Shown: positions 7,803 through 16,387 of the stretch, piece by piece | How positions within the stretch are numbered: position 1 is the first letter of the stretch | Layout of the letters: each line of letters starts with the position of its first letter | DNA from: CAXSEF01 sp964236535 | GTDB lineage: Bacteria; Pseudomonadota; Alphaproteobacteria; Acetobacterales; Acetobacteraceae | Assembly (NCBI GenBank): GCA_964236535.1 | Contig: CAXSEF010000012.1 | Span: 1 to 56,480, forward strand | DNA: 56,480 bases | Reading direction: 5' to 3' | Notes under the pieces: model-generated | What the model saw: only the letters and a program-made list of their open reading frames with translations | Database searches by the model: none | Told to the model about the DNA's origin: nothing | Translations under genes and position numbers: made by a program

Positions 7803-9167
7803 ATGACCCCCGCGGAAGTCCGCCGCCGCCGGATCAAGCGTCTGCGCCGCGCGCCCCTGCTGTCGCGGCGGCTATGGCGACGGCGGCTGATCGTGTGGGC
7901 CGGCGCGCTGGCGGTAGGCGTGGTCGCGGTGCTGTTCGCCTGGGCCGCCGACGCCGCCAGCGGCGTGTTCCACTGGGTGGTGCAGACCCAGCCGGCGGCG
8001 ATGCTGCTGGTCGCACCGGCGGGCCTCGCGCTGTCGGTGTGGCTGACGCGGGCGTATTTCCCGGGCGCCCAGGGCAGCGGCATCCCGCAGGTGATGGCGG
8101 CGCTGCACATGTCGCAGCCGCAGGCGGTCAGCCGGGTGCTCTCGCTGCGGGTGGCGGGCGGCAAGATCCTGCTCACCCTGATCGGCCTGGCGAGCGGCGC
8201 CTCGATCGGCCGCGAGGGCCCGACTGTGCAGATCAGCAGCGCCATCATGCAGTCGCTCGGGCCCATGCTGCGGCTGCCGCGCCGCGACGCGCAGCGCGCG
8301 CTGGTGCTGGCCGGCGGGGCCGCGGGCATCTCGGCGGCGTTCAACACCCCGCTCGCCGGTGTGGTGTTCGCGATCGAGGAACTCAGCCACTCCTTCGAGT
8401 CGCGCACCAGCAGCACCGTGCTGATCAGCGTGATTCTTGCCGGCATCACCACGCTGGCGCTCGACGGCAACTACACCTATTTCGGCGTGACCGCGGCGGA
8501 GCTGCCGCTGGGCGCGGGCTGGCTCGCGGTACTGATCTGCGGCGTGGCCGGCGGGATCGCGGGCGGCGGCTTCGCCCGGCTGCTGATCGTCGCGGCGGCC
8601 GGCCTGCCCGGAGTGGCGGGGCGGTTCGCGCAGGCGCGTCCGGTGGCGTTCGCCGCCTGCTGCGGGGTGGCGCTGGCCGTGGTCGGGCTTGCCTCGCACA
8701 ACACCACCTACGGCACCGGGTATGCCGAGGCCCGTAGCCTGGTCGAGGGCCGCGACGTGCCGGCGGCCTACTTCGCGCTCAAGTTCGCAGCGACGGTCAT
8801 ATCGTACATCAGCGGCATGCCGGGCGGCATCTTCGCGCCTTCGCTCGCGGTCGGCGCCGGGCTGGGGCACTGGATTTCGCACCTGCTGCCGCAGGCACCG
8901 GCGGGTGCCGTCGTGCTGCTGGCGATGGTCGGCTACTTCTCCGGCGTGGTACAGGCGCCGATCACCGCCGCGGTCATCGTGCTGGAAATGACCGCCAACC
9001 AGTCGATGACCGTGCCGCTGATGGCGACCGCGCTGCTGGCTTCCGCGGTGTCGCGGCTGGTGTGCCGGCGGCCGCTGTATGGTGCGTTGGCGGGGCGGTA
9101 TCTGGCGACCGTCGAGAGGGAGGCAGCAAGGCCAGAGGCTCTGCCTCTGGACTCCGCCAAAGGCTAG
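7803..9167 (+). CDS. ClC-family chloride channel or chloride/proton antiporter
   Basis: A 454-residue membrane protein with about ten or more hydrophobic helices. All three chloride-pathway signatures are present: GSGIP (91-95), GREGP (136-140, gating glutamate E138) and GGIFAPS (341-347). The EE pair at 192-193 (AIEELSHSF) matches the proton-glutamate position of E. coli ClcA, which favours an antiporter, though this is inferred. There is no C-terminal CBS pair. The basic N-terminus is typical of this group. The last ~14 codons (AARPEALPLDSAKG) and the stop are encoded by repeat copy 6. Confidence 0.92.
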   Translation: MTPAEVRRRRIKRLRRAPLLSRRLWRRRLIVWAGALAVGVVAVLFAWAADAASGVFHWVVQTQPAAMLLVAPAGLALSVWLTRAYFPGAQGSGIPQVMAALHMSQPQAVSRVLSLRVAGGKILLTLIGLASGASIGREGPTVQISSAIMQSLGPMLRLPRRDAQRALVLAGGAAGISAAFNTPLAGVVFAIEELSHSFESRTSSTVLISVILAGITTLALDGNYTYFGVTAAELPLGAGWLAVLICGVAGGIAGGGFARLLIVAAAGLPGVAGRFAQARPVAFAACCGVALAVVGLASHNTTYGTGYAEARSLVEGRDVPAAYFALKFAATVISYISGMPGGIFAPSLAVGAGLGHWISHLLPQAPAGAVVLLAMVGYFSGVVQAPITAAVIVLEMTANQSMTVPLMATALLASAVSRLVCRRPLYGALAGRYLATVEREAARPEALPLDSAKG

Positions 9168-9312
9168 CCTTTGGAATCGTGATGCTTGAGGAAGAGGTCT
9201 CCTAGGGCCTCATACCCGTGGCCCACGGCCTTGCCTGCCTTGGACGGCCACGCTCAAGACCGGTTGGAATTATGCCGTCGGCAGGTTTCGGCGGAGCCCA
9301 GCCTCGCTTGCT
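9121..9312 (+). repeat. Intergenic palindromic repeat, copy 6
   Basis: It has two perfect hairpins: CCAGAGGC (9132-9139) with GCCTCTGG (9143-9150), and CCAAAGGC (9157-9164) with GCCTTTGG (9167-9174). The TAG stop of the ClC gene (9165-9167) lies in the loop of the second. The right half is diverged but keeps GCGGAGCCCAGCCTCGCTTGC. It fills the gap between the convergent ClC and moaB genes. Confidence 0.88.
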
Positions 9313-9856
9313 ACTCCGCTGCCCGCAGGTGCTCCCGCAGCCTTGGCATCAGCTCGACCAGGTTGCAGGGCCGGTGCCGCGAGTCGAGCTGCCAGACCAG
9401 GATGTCGTCCCAGGCATCGCGGACCGCGCCGGTGCTGCCGGGCAGCGCGAACAGGTAGGTGCCGGCGGCGACGCCGCCGAGCGCACGGGACTGCATGGTC
9501 GAGGTGCCGATCTTGGCGTAGCTGAGCATGCGGAACAGCTCGCCGAAGCCCTCGACCCGCTTCTCCAGCACCCGCTCGAACGCCTCCGGGGTGACGTCGC
9601 GGCCGGTGATGCCGGTGCCGCCGCTGGTGATGATCACGTCGATCGAGGGCTCGGCGATCCAGGCGCGCAACTGGGCCTCGATGGCGTCCGTGTCGTCGCG
9701 CAACAGGGTGCGCGCCGCGAGACGGTGCCCGCCTGCCTCGATTCGAGCCGCGAGCGTGTCGCCCGAGGTGTCGTTGGCCAGCGTGCGGGTGTCCGACACC
9801 GTGAGCACGGCAATGGCCACCGGCAGGAAGGTGCGGCTCTCGTCGAGGCGGGACAT
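9311..9856 (-). CDS. moaB: MoaB/Mog-type molybdopterin adenylyltransferase
   Basis: A 181-residue MoaB/MogA-fold protein. TVSDTRTLANDTSG (19-32) and the signature TSGGTGITGRDVTPEAF (77-93) bind molybdopterin, and LPGSTGAVRDAWDDIL near residue 137 is the C-terminal family block. MogA-type enzymes adenylylate molybdopterin before molybdate insertion. MoaB homologues may do the same in organisms without MogA. With moaD and moaE about 6 kb away, it supports an active molybdenum cofactor pathway. Confidence 0.92.
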   Translation of the reverse strand: MSRLDESRTFLPVAIAVLTVSDTRTLANDTSGDTLAARIEAGGHRLAARTLLRDDTDAIEAQLRAWIAEPSIDVIITSGGTGITGRDVTPEAFERVLEKRVEGFGELFRMLSYAKIGTSTMQSRALGGVAAGTYLFALPGSTGAVRDAWDDILVWQLDSRHRPCNLVELMPRLREHLRAAE

Positions 9857-10092
9857 GGCAGGCTCCGGACTGGCTACGATCCAAGCTTGGCGCGAGCCGG
9901 GCGCTGCGCAAGGCCGCCTGTCCGGCCGCCGGGGTCCGCCCGGGGGCCCTCCAGGGCAACGGCAAGCCAGGTCGAGCCACGGCCGCGAACCCGATGACGA
10001 TGGCGCTGGAAGACGGCATCTTCCCGACGGACGCGGGCCTGGAGCTTAGCCCCAGCGGGTCGCCGCTGTCAGGACCGTGGCCTTGGCTTCCT

Positions 10093-11928
10093 CTAGTGCA
10101 GGTGCGTGGCGACGATCGGCTGTGGTCGGGTGTCGAAGCGCGGCCAGGTCCCGGTCGCAAGAGCGTCGAGACTGGGCGCAGGCAGCTCGAGACGGTCGGC
10201 GTAGATCCAGGTGTAGGTGAGTGCCCGGTGGACGAAGTCGCGGGTCTCGTCGAGCGGGATCATCTCCATGTAGAGCAGTGGGTCGTCGTCGCAGGCAATG
10301 TCCCAGCGCCCGACGCTGCCCGGCCCGGCGTTGTAGCTGGCGAGCAGGCGGATCAGGTTGTTGTCCACCGTGTCGTGCCCCGCGAGGTACAGCACGTAGC
10401 GCTGTCCGAGCTGCAGGTTGAGCGCGGGGTCGTGCAGCCGGCCCGGGCTCCCGGCGTAGCGATCGGCGTCGCCGCTGATGTAGCCCGCGGTGACGGGCAT
10501 GATCTGCATCAACCCATGTGCGCCGGCGGCGGACACGGCGCCGGCATCGAAGTTGCTCTCCAGACGGGTCAACGCGTAGACGAGCGCGCGGTCGACCAGG
10601 AACCCGCCACGAGGCGCCAGATGCGGCACCGGGAAACGTGCGGCGTCGCGTGGGCGCCCGTCGGCGTCCTGCGCCATGGTGGCGAGCTGCGCCGCGAGGT
10701 CGGAGAGCCCGGCTGCCTCGGCGACCAGGCGGATCGAGCGCTGCAGCGCGAGGTCGCCGCCGACCACGGGCCACAGGCCGCGCAGCTCGGCCTCGGCGCG
10801 GACCGGCTGGCCGACCTGCAGCAGGGCGAAGGCGCGGCGTCCCTGCACGGTGGCGGCGATGGCGTCGACGTCCGCCTCCGCCAGCAGCTCGCGCGGCTCG
10901 GTGTCGAGGTCGACCGCGCCGAGCCCGAGCGCGCGGGCGGCGAGCAGCCCGTAGAAGGTCCGCTTCTGGGCGGCCGCGTGCAGCATCCACGGCCGCCAGC
11001 CGAGCGGGTTGTCGGTGCGCAGCTGGGCACGCGCAGCCCAGAACGCGGCGCCGGCACGGGTGCTGGCCGGCAGCAGGGTGGCGCGGGAGGCCGCCTCGAA
11101 CAGGGTCCGCGCAATCGCGGGGCGGTCAAGGCGCCAGGCGGCGAGGCCAGCGACCCAGGCGGCGAGCCCGGCCCGCTGGTCGGACGCGCGGAACGCGTCC
11201 TGGCCGACGGAGAGCGCTTCGGCGTCGCGGCCCTGCAGCAGCAGCGCCTGGGCGATCTCGGCACGCAGCTGGGCGCGGTAGAGCGGGTCGAGCGGCCTGG
11301 TGCGCGCGATCAGGTGCAGCGCCGAGGCGATGTTGCCGGCCTGGGCGCGCAGGTGGACCGTGCGGTCGAGCAGCGGGTTGCGGCGGAGGATCTGCGCGGC
11401 CGGATCCTCCTCCTCCGGGGGCGGCGACAAGGGAGGCTCGCTGCCCAGCGTCACCGTTGCGGGAAGCGGCGGCAGGGTGGCACCGCGGGGCAGCCTGGCC
11501 GCGAGCGCTGCCCGGAGAGCGGGCGCATCGGGCAGAGCGGCATAATGAGCCAGCCAGCCGGCGAGGTCGGTGGTCGCGGTGCGGTCCGGGTGGCCGAGGT
11601 AGCGGTCGGCGAGGATATGGCCGAGCAGGGCGGGGTCGCCGAGCTGGTCGGTCTCGGCGATCGCGGCCGGGATGTCGCCGGTGGCCTGCAGCGCGAAGAT
11701 CCTGCGGACGCGGGCCGCCTCGCCGCGCGACAGCGGCTGCGGCAGCGGCACCGCGCCCCCGGGCAGCGCCACGCGGGGCACCGCGAGTGCCACCTCGTCC
11801 GACGGCGCTTCCTCGGTCGCTGCCTGCGCGTGTCCGGAGCGCAGCGAGGCGCTGGCCAGGAACGCCGCCCCGGCCAGGAACGCGCGGGCCGCGGGAAGAC
11901 GGGATAGATTGAAACCGGTCCCTTGCAT
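10093..11928 (-). CDS. Soluble lytic murein transglycosylase (Slt70-like)
   Basis: A 611-residue exported protein. An N-terminal signal peptide (cleavage probably after GHAQA, about residue 37) is followed by a long alpha-helical superhelix (about 60-430) and a C-terminal SLT domain. The catalytic glutamate is E457 in RLESNFD. GLMQIMPVTAG and SYNAGPGSVGRW are the standard SLT motifs. The enzyme cleaves the MurNAc-GlcNAc bond with 1,6-anhydro ring formation, for murein turnover. The first in-frame ATG is at 11928; only a TTG lies further upstream. The 236-base gap to moaB shows no gene. Confidence 0.93.
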   Translation of the reverse strand: MQGTGFNLSRLPAARAFLAGAAFLASASLRSGHAQAATEEAPSDEVALAVPRVALPGGAVPLPQPLSRGEAARVRRIFALQATGDIPAAIAETDQLGDPALLGHILADRYLGHPDRTATTDLAGWLAHYAALPDAPALRAALAARLPRGATLPPLPATVTLGSEPPLSPPPEEEDPAAQILRRNPLLDRTVHLRAQAGNIASALHLIARTRPLDPLYRAQLRAEIAQALLLQGRDAEALSVGQDAFRASDQRAGLAAWVAGLAAWRLDRPAIARTLFEAASRATLLPASTRAGAAFWAARAQLRTDNPLGWRPWMLHAAAQKRTFYGLLAARALGLGAVDLDTEPRELLAEADVDAIAATVQGRRAFALLQVGQPVRAEAELRGLWPVVGGDLALQRSIRLVAEAAGLSDLAAQLATMAQDADGRPRDAARFPVPHLAPRGGFLVDRALVYALTRLESNFDAGAVSAAGAHGLMQIMPVTAGYISGDADRYAGSPGRLHDPALNLQLGQRYVLYLAGHDTVDNNLIRLLASYNAGPGSVGRWDIACDDDPLLYMEMIPLDETRDFVHRALTYTWIYADRLELPAPSLDALATGTWPRFDTRPQPIVATHLH

Positions 11929-12034
11929 GGCGCGGGCGGTACAGTGCCCGGAAACGCGAAGCAACACCAATTATTGAGACATTACTGATTTTCTGGACTT
12001 ATCCCGGAATTCAGCCACTTCTTGCCAGGTGTTT

Positions 12035-12910
12035 TCATCCGTCTGTGACAGGTGCATGTTCCGTTGCAACCCGTGCGAGCAGGGTCTGCAGCTGCAGCAG
12101 GTCGCCCCATGCCTCCCGCTTGGCGCCCGGCGTGCGCAGCAGGTGAGCCGGGTGCAGCATCGGCAGCGTGCGGACCGGTGCCTCCAGCCCCTCGACCGCA
12201 GCCTCGGTCAGGCGGCCGCGCAGCCGCCTGATGCCAAGCGTGCTGCCGGTCACGGCGCGGGTCGCCAGGCTGCCCATCGGCACCAGCAGGCGCGGACGCA
12301 GCAGCGCCAGGTGCCGGAGCAGGAACGGCAGGCAGATTGCCAGCTCGGTTTCGGTCGGCGGCCGGCCACCGGGCGGGCGCCACGGCACCAGCATCGCCAT
12401 GGCCAGCATGCTCCGGTCGAGCCCGATCGAGCCCAGCATGCGGTCGAGCAGCTGCCCCGCCGGCCCCGCGAACGGCGTGCCGGTGCGGTCCTCCTCTGCA
12501 CCGGGAACCTCGCCCACCAGCACCAGGCCGGTGGCGGGCGCGTCCGCGTCGAACACCAGGTGACCGGCGGTGTCGCGCAGCGCGCAGGCGTCGAACCCCT
12601 CGAGTGCGCGGCGCAGCTCGCCCGGCGTTGTGGCGGCCGCCGCGACGGCCCGGGCGCGCTCCGCCGGGGTGGCGAGTGCGGGCACGGCTGCCGTCCGCGG
12701 CGGCAGCGGCAGGGAGACGGGCGCCGCAGGCAGGGAGACGGGCGCCGCAGGCAGGGAGACGGGCGCCGCAGGCAGGGAGACGGGCGCCGCAGGCCGGGAG
12801 AAAGGCGCCGCAGGCGGGGGGCTTGCCCGGGTGCGGTCGAGCGGCGCGTCGTCCAGGGCCTCGTCGGCGCCCCAGTCGATCTGCAGCCGAAGCGCGGCGA
12901 GGGCGTCCAT
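12035..12910 (-). CDS. Uracil-DNA glycosylase, family 4-like
   Basis: A 291-residue protein. Residues 1-100 are a low-complexity Pro/Ala N-terminus with a seven-residue tandem repeat (APVSLPA). The glycosylase domain follows, with motif A GEVPGAEED (133-141), TPFAGPAGQLLDRML (145-159) and motif C HPAHLLR (253-259). This fits the family 4 group that removes uracil from DNA. Family 4 enzymes normally bind a 4Fe-4S cluster through four cysteines. Here only C109 and C193 stand near those positions, and the CRPP cysteine is tryptophan (PWRPPGG). Start taken at ATG 12910. Confidence 0.87.
   Translation of the reverse strand: MDALAALRLQIDWGADEALDDAPLDRTRASPPPAAPFSRPAAPVSLPAAPVSLPAAPVSLPAAPVSLPLPPRTAAVPALATPAERARAVAAAATTPGELRRALEGFDACALRDTAGHLVFDADAPATGLVLVGEVPGAEEDRTGTPFAGPAGQLLDRMLGSIGLDRSMLAMAMLVPWRPPGGRPPTETELAICLPFLLRHLALLRPRLLVPMGSLATRAVTGSTLGIRRLRGRLTEAAVEGLEAPVRTLPMLHPAHLLRTPGAKREAWGDLLQLQTLLARVATEHAPVTDG
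12710..12814. repeat. Tandem 21-bp repeat, five units, inside the UDG gene
   Basis: There are four identical 21-base units starting at 12710, 12731, 12752 and 12773, then one degenerate unit at 12794. Each unit is seven codons, so copy-number change leaves the glycosylase frame intact. The encoded unit is AAPVSLP on the minus strand. Identity between units implies recent slippage. Confidence 0.95.
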
Positions 12911-13055
12911 GGCAGGCAAGGTGCCCGGCGTGACGGCATTGCGCAACGCAGAGCGGGGCCAGGGCTCTTGCCCCGCGCCTGAAGGCAGGGGACCCGGGGC
13001 CGAGCCCCAGACATGAAGGGCGCACCGCCCGCGCACGTTGTGCTGCAGACCCAAA

Positions 13056-13120
13056 GCAGATGGCTTCCAAAGGCCCCGGGCCTTTGGCGGGTCTGGGCAG
13101 AGCCCAGCCTTGCTCGCTCA
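13056..13120 (+). repeat. Intergenic palindromic repeat, copy 7 (partial)
   Basis: Only the third hairpin and the end remain: a CCAAAGGCC arm, a GGCCTTTGG arm, then GGCGGGTCTGGGCAGAGCCC and AGCCTTGCTCGCT. It lies in the 331-base gap between the UDG and ETF-QO genes. The rest of that gap holds no gene that I can support. Confidence 0.85.
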
Positions 13121-13241
13121 GCCGTGCCCGCCCGCCGGTCCGGCGCGATCCCCGCAGCCGTTGTCCTGCCCGCCCGCGCGCCCAGTTACCGAAGCCTGGA
13201 TATTTCCAGCCTGGGCGGGGCTGGCGTCGGAGGAGGCTTGG

Positions 13242-14873
13242 ATGTCGCAGGGCGTGCGCGAGGCGATGGAGTTTGACCTGGTGGTGGTGGGTGCGGGCCC
13301 GGCGGGGCTTGCCGCGGCGATCCGCGTGAAGCAGCTCGCGCCCGAGGCGTCGGTCTGCGTGGTCGAGAAGGGCAGCGAGGTCGGCGCGCACATCCTCTCC
13401 GGCTGCGTGCTGGAGCCCCGCGCCCTGGACGAGCTGCTGCCGGACTGGCGCGAGCGCGGCGCGCCGCTGCACACCGAGGCGCGCGAGGACCGCTTCCTGC
13501 TGCTCACGCGCACCCGCGCGGTCCGGCTGCCGACGCCGCCGCAGATGCACAATGCCGGCAACTACGTGGTCAGCCTGGGCGACGTGTGCCGCTGGCTGGG
13601 CGAACAGGCCGAGGCGCTCGGCGTCGAGATCTACCCGGGCTTCGCCGCCGCCGAGCTGCTGGTCGAGGACAACCGCGTCGTGGGGGTGGCCACCGGGGAC
13701 ATGGGCATCGGCCGCGACGGTGCGCCCGGTGCGAACCACCAGCCCGGGATGGAGCTGCGCGCGACCTATACCCTGTTCGGCGAGGGCTGCCGCGGCTCGC
13801 TGGCCAAGCAGCTGATGGCGCGGTTCGGGCTGCGCGACGGCATCGACCCGCAGACCTACGGCCTGGGCATCAAGGAGCTGTGGGAGGTGCCGCCGGCGCA
13901 GCACCGCCCGGGGCTGATCGAGCACAGCATCGGCTGGCCGCTCGACGCCCGCACCTATGGCGGGTCCTGGCTCTACCATTTCGGCGACAACCTGGTGAGC
14001 TACGGCTTCGTCGTCGGGCTCGACTACGCCAACCCGTGGCTGTCGCCGTTCGACGAGATGCAGCGGCTGAAAACGCACCCGGCGATCGCGCGCCACCTGC
14101 AGGGCGGGCGGCGCATCGGCTACGGCGCACGGGCGCTGAGCGAGGGCGGCGCGCAGTCGGTGCCGAAGCTGACATTTCCCGGCGGCGCGCTGATCGGCGA
14201 CAGCGCCGGCTTCCTCAACGTGGCCAAGATCAAGGGCACCCACGCGGCGATGAAGTCGGGCATGCTGGCGGCCGAGGCGGTGGCCGACGCGCTGGCCGCC
14301 GGCCGTCCCGCCGAGCCGGCGAGCTACACGAGCCGGGTGCGCGGGTCCTGGCTGTGGGCCGAGCTCGCCGAGGTGCGCAACATCCGCCCGAGCTTCGCCC
14401 GCTTCGGGCTGTGGGGCGCGCTCGCCTACTCGGCCATCGACACCTACCTGCTGCGCGGCCGGGCGCCCTGGACCTTCCGCCACCGCCACGCCGACCACGA
14501 GACCCTGCGCCCGGCGGCCCGCTCGGCCCGCATCGACTACCCGAAGCCGGACGGCGCGCTGACTTTCGACCGGCTGTCCTCGGTGTTCCTCAGCAACACC
14601 AACCACGCGGAAGACCAGCCGGTGCACCTGCGGCTGCGCGACCCGGCGCAGTGGCGCCCGGTGAACTGGGACACCTATGCGAGCCCGGAGAGCCGCTACT
14701 GCCCGGCCGCGGTCTACGAGGCGGAAGGCGTGGAGCAGGGAGCCCCGGCCCTGCGGATCAACGCGCAGAACTGCGTGCACTGCAAGACCTGCGACATCAA
14801 GGACCCGACGCAGAACATCGACTGGGCGGCGCCGGAGGGGGGCGGCGGGCCGGTCTACCAGGGCGGCATGTAG
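13242..14873 (+). CDS. Electron transfer flavoprotein-ubiquinone oxidoreductase
   Basis: A 543-residue ETF-QO. It carries electrons from reduced ETF, mainly from acyl-CoA dehydrogenases, into the ubiquinone pool at the inner membrane. The FAD dinucleotide-binding motif LVVVGAGPAGLAAA lies at residues 13-26. The second FAD motif GGALIGDSAGFLN lies near 309. The 4Fe-4S cluster ligands are C487 and the CVHCKTC motif (511-517). Length matches the family. The ATG at 13242 follows a strong GGAGGAGG ribosome-binding site, which fixes the start. Confidence 0.96.
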   Translation: MSQGVREAMEFDLVVVGAGPAGLAAAIRVKQLAPEASVCVVEKGSEVGAHILSGCVLEPRALDELLPDWRERGAPLHTEAREDRFLLLTRTRAVRLPTPPQMHNAGNYVVSLGDVCRWLGEQAEALGVEIYPGFAAAELLVEDNRVVGVATGDMGIGRDGAPGANHQPGMELRATYTLFGEGCRGSLAKQLMARFGLRDGIDPQTYGLGIKELWEVPPAQHRPGLIEHSIGWPLDARTYGGSWLYHFGDNLVSYGFVVGLDYANPWLSPFDEMQRLKTHPAIARHLQGGRRIGYGARALSEGGAQSVPKLTFPGGALIGDSAGFLNVAKIKGTHAAMKSGMLAAEAVADALAAGRPAEPASYTSRVRGSWLWAELAEVRNIRPSFARFGLWGALAYSAIDTYLLRGRAPWTFRHRHADHETLRPAARSARIDYPKPDGALTFDRLSSVFLSNTNHAEDQPVHLRLRDPAQWRPVNWDTYASPESRYCPAAVYEAEGVEQGAPALRINAQNCVHCKTCDIKDPTQNIDWAAPEGGGGPVYQGGM

Positions 14874-14906
14874 CCACGGAGCGGCCCGCGGCTGCGTTTG
14901 CGTGGC

Positions 14907-15056
14907 CGGTCAGGCAAGCACGGCCAGAGGCGCTGTCTCTGGGCTCCGCTCAAGGCGTCGCCTCGAGAATCCCGAGGCATAGGAAAAGGGTTCAGAGGCC
15001 CGGGCGTTTCGCGGGTCCGGGCGTAGGGAGAGCCCAGCCCTGCTTTGCTGCCCGCT
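14907..15056 (+). repeat. Intergenic palindromic repeat, copy 8
   Basis: A shortened copy in the 236-base gap after the ETF-QO gene. Hairpin 1 is CCAGAGGC with GTCTCTGG. Hairpin 2 is CTCAAGGC with GCCTCGAG (one mismatch). It ends with GGAGAGCCCAGCCCTGCTTTG. Confidence 0.82.
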
Positions 15057-15109
15057 TGACGCAGCCCCGAAAGGCCCGCCCTGTTCCGCACCAGCTAAGG
15101 AACGGCGCG

Positions 15110-15613
15110 ATGGATAATCTGCCCCGCGAGACCAACAACGCCCTGCGGGTGTCGTCCGCGCTGTTTCTCAGCACCGAGCACTTGATCTACATCGCGATCG
15201 GATTGATCCTGTCGATTGCCGCAGTGGTCGCGCTGGGCAGTGCAGCATACACCCTGTGGGACGCCGTGGCGTACTGGCACGGCGGCTCCGGGCTGCTGGC
15301 GGTGATGGACCGGCTGCTGTTCGTGCTGATGCTCGCCGAGATCCTGCACACGGTACGGGTGTCGATCCAGTCGGGCACGCTGGACGCGGAGCCGTTTTTG
15401 ATCGTCGGGCTGATCGCCTCGATCCGCCGGGTGCTGGTGATCACGCTGGAATCGTCCGAGGCGACGCCGGGCAAGGCCGTGGAAGGCCAGCAGGGCGTGT
15501 TCCAGGCGTCGATGATCGAGCTCGGCGTCCTTGCCGGGCTGATCATGGTCATGGTCGTGTCGATCTACCTGGTGCGCCGCACCCGGACGGCCGGGTCCGT
15601 GGTGGCGCACTAG
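15110..15613 (+). CDS. PsiE-like phosphate-starvation-inducible family membrane protein
   Basis: A 167-residue integral membrane protein with four predicted helices, at about 23-48, 62-80, 90-106 and 132-153. The arrangement and the blocks LLFVLMLAEILHTV and ASIRRVLVITLE match the PsiE / DUF-type family. Its biochemical function is unknown. Start at ATG 15110, preceded by TAAGGAACG. There is no clear Pho box upstream. It sits between repeat copies 8 and 9. Confidence 0.7.
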   Translation: MDNLPRETNNALRVSSALFLSTEHLIYIAIGLILSIAAVVALGSAAYTLWDAVAYWHGGSGLLAVMDRLLFVLMLAEILHTVRVSIQSGTLDAEPFLIVGLIASIRRVLVITLESSEATPGKAVEGQQGVFQASMIELGVLAGLIMVMVVSIYLVRRTRTAGSVVAH

Positions 15614-15699
15614 CGGCGACGCGCCCACCCGGACCGGGCCGGGCACGATCCGGCTGGAGCTCGCGCCGCGGAGGAGGCGGTCGGGCGAGACAGGATGAG

Positions 15700-15775
15700 G
15701 CACGCAGGTGAGAGGCGCTGCCTCTGGACTCCACTCAAGGCGGAGCCTTGAGACTCCGATGTTTCGGGGTGGCCA
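15700..15775 (+). repeat. Intergenic palindromic repeat, copy 9 (partial)
   Basis: Only the left part remains. Hairpin 2 is a perfect CTCAAGGC (15734-15741) with GCCTTGAG (15745-15752). The right half is missing, and the low-GC island begins about 80 bases further on. Confidence 0.8.
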
Positions 15776-15853
15776 GAACCCGCCATCATACGACGCATCC
15801 CGCTTTCGACGTGACCTCCGAGGATGTCCGGACGGTACCGCCGGGCTGGGTGC

Positions 15854-16387
15854 TCAATATATAATTTCATGCTTCCTGGTGATGTAGCCCCCGTCAGGAA
15901 GTCCCGGCGGGAGACGGAGGCGTTCGTACAAAGCGTCGAGCTGGGCCTGGTTCATATCATGGCTGTGCAGGCTGCGGCCACGATCATCGTACATCTCGAT
16001 CGGCTCGGAGGGATATCTGCAGCTTGTTGCCTCCTCGTGGGAGAAGCTAAACCCAACCCACAAGTAGTGCCGGCCCGATGCTGACGTAACGCAGAACCAA
16101 TCTTCAGCCTCTTCGTCCAAAATTCTCGCACCAGTCAGGTCCTGGCTCGACGTAAGATGCTGGTCGAGGTCGATCACAGCAGAAAAATGGCGTACTATGT
16201 TGCTAATTAATAATATCTGTTTTGTAACGATGATATACAAACTTGACTCATGCGCCGTAGTGTCTGCATATGCCTTGAAACCTCCGCAATCGACCTGTCT
16301 TCTTATGACAACTACTTCGTCCGCTCTCGCGACACACGTAATCAAGGAAATCAATAAGACCAAGAAGCCGTATAATATCATTCTCAC
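15854..16387 (-). CDS. Exported protein of unknown family, candidate immunity protein
   Basis: A 177-residue protein beginning at GTG 16387 (an ATG two codons in, at 16381, is an alternative). A clear signal peptide covers residues 1-22 (ILYGFLVLLISLI core, cleavage after ARA), so the mature protein should be periplasmic. It has three cysteines after the signal (C34, C99, C123). The -1 residue before C18 does not fit a lipobox. The start overlaps the stop of the muramidase pseudogene by four bases (GTGA). Base composition is much poorer in GC than neighbouring genes. I recognise no family. The immunity role is inferred from coupling to a muramidase and from the signal peptide. Confidence 0.65.
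   Translation of the reverse strand: MRMILYGFLVLLISLITCVARADEVVVIRRQVDCGGFKAYADTTAHESSLYIIVTKQILLISNIVRHFSAVIDLDQHLTSSQDLTGARILDEEAEDWFCVTSASGRHYLWVGFSFSHEEATSCRYPSEPIEMYDDRGRSLHSHDMNQAQLDALYERLRLPPGLPDGGYITRKHEIIY

Noticed and set aside
9994..11907. Long plus-strand open frame antisense to the lytic transglycosylase
   Set aside because: No domain; the minus strand has a signal peptide and complete SLT motifs.
12710..12814. Tandem 21-bp units as a CRISPR-like array
   Set aside because: Units are contiguous with no spacers and keep the reading frame of the glycosylase gene.
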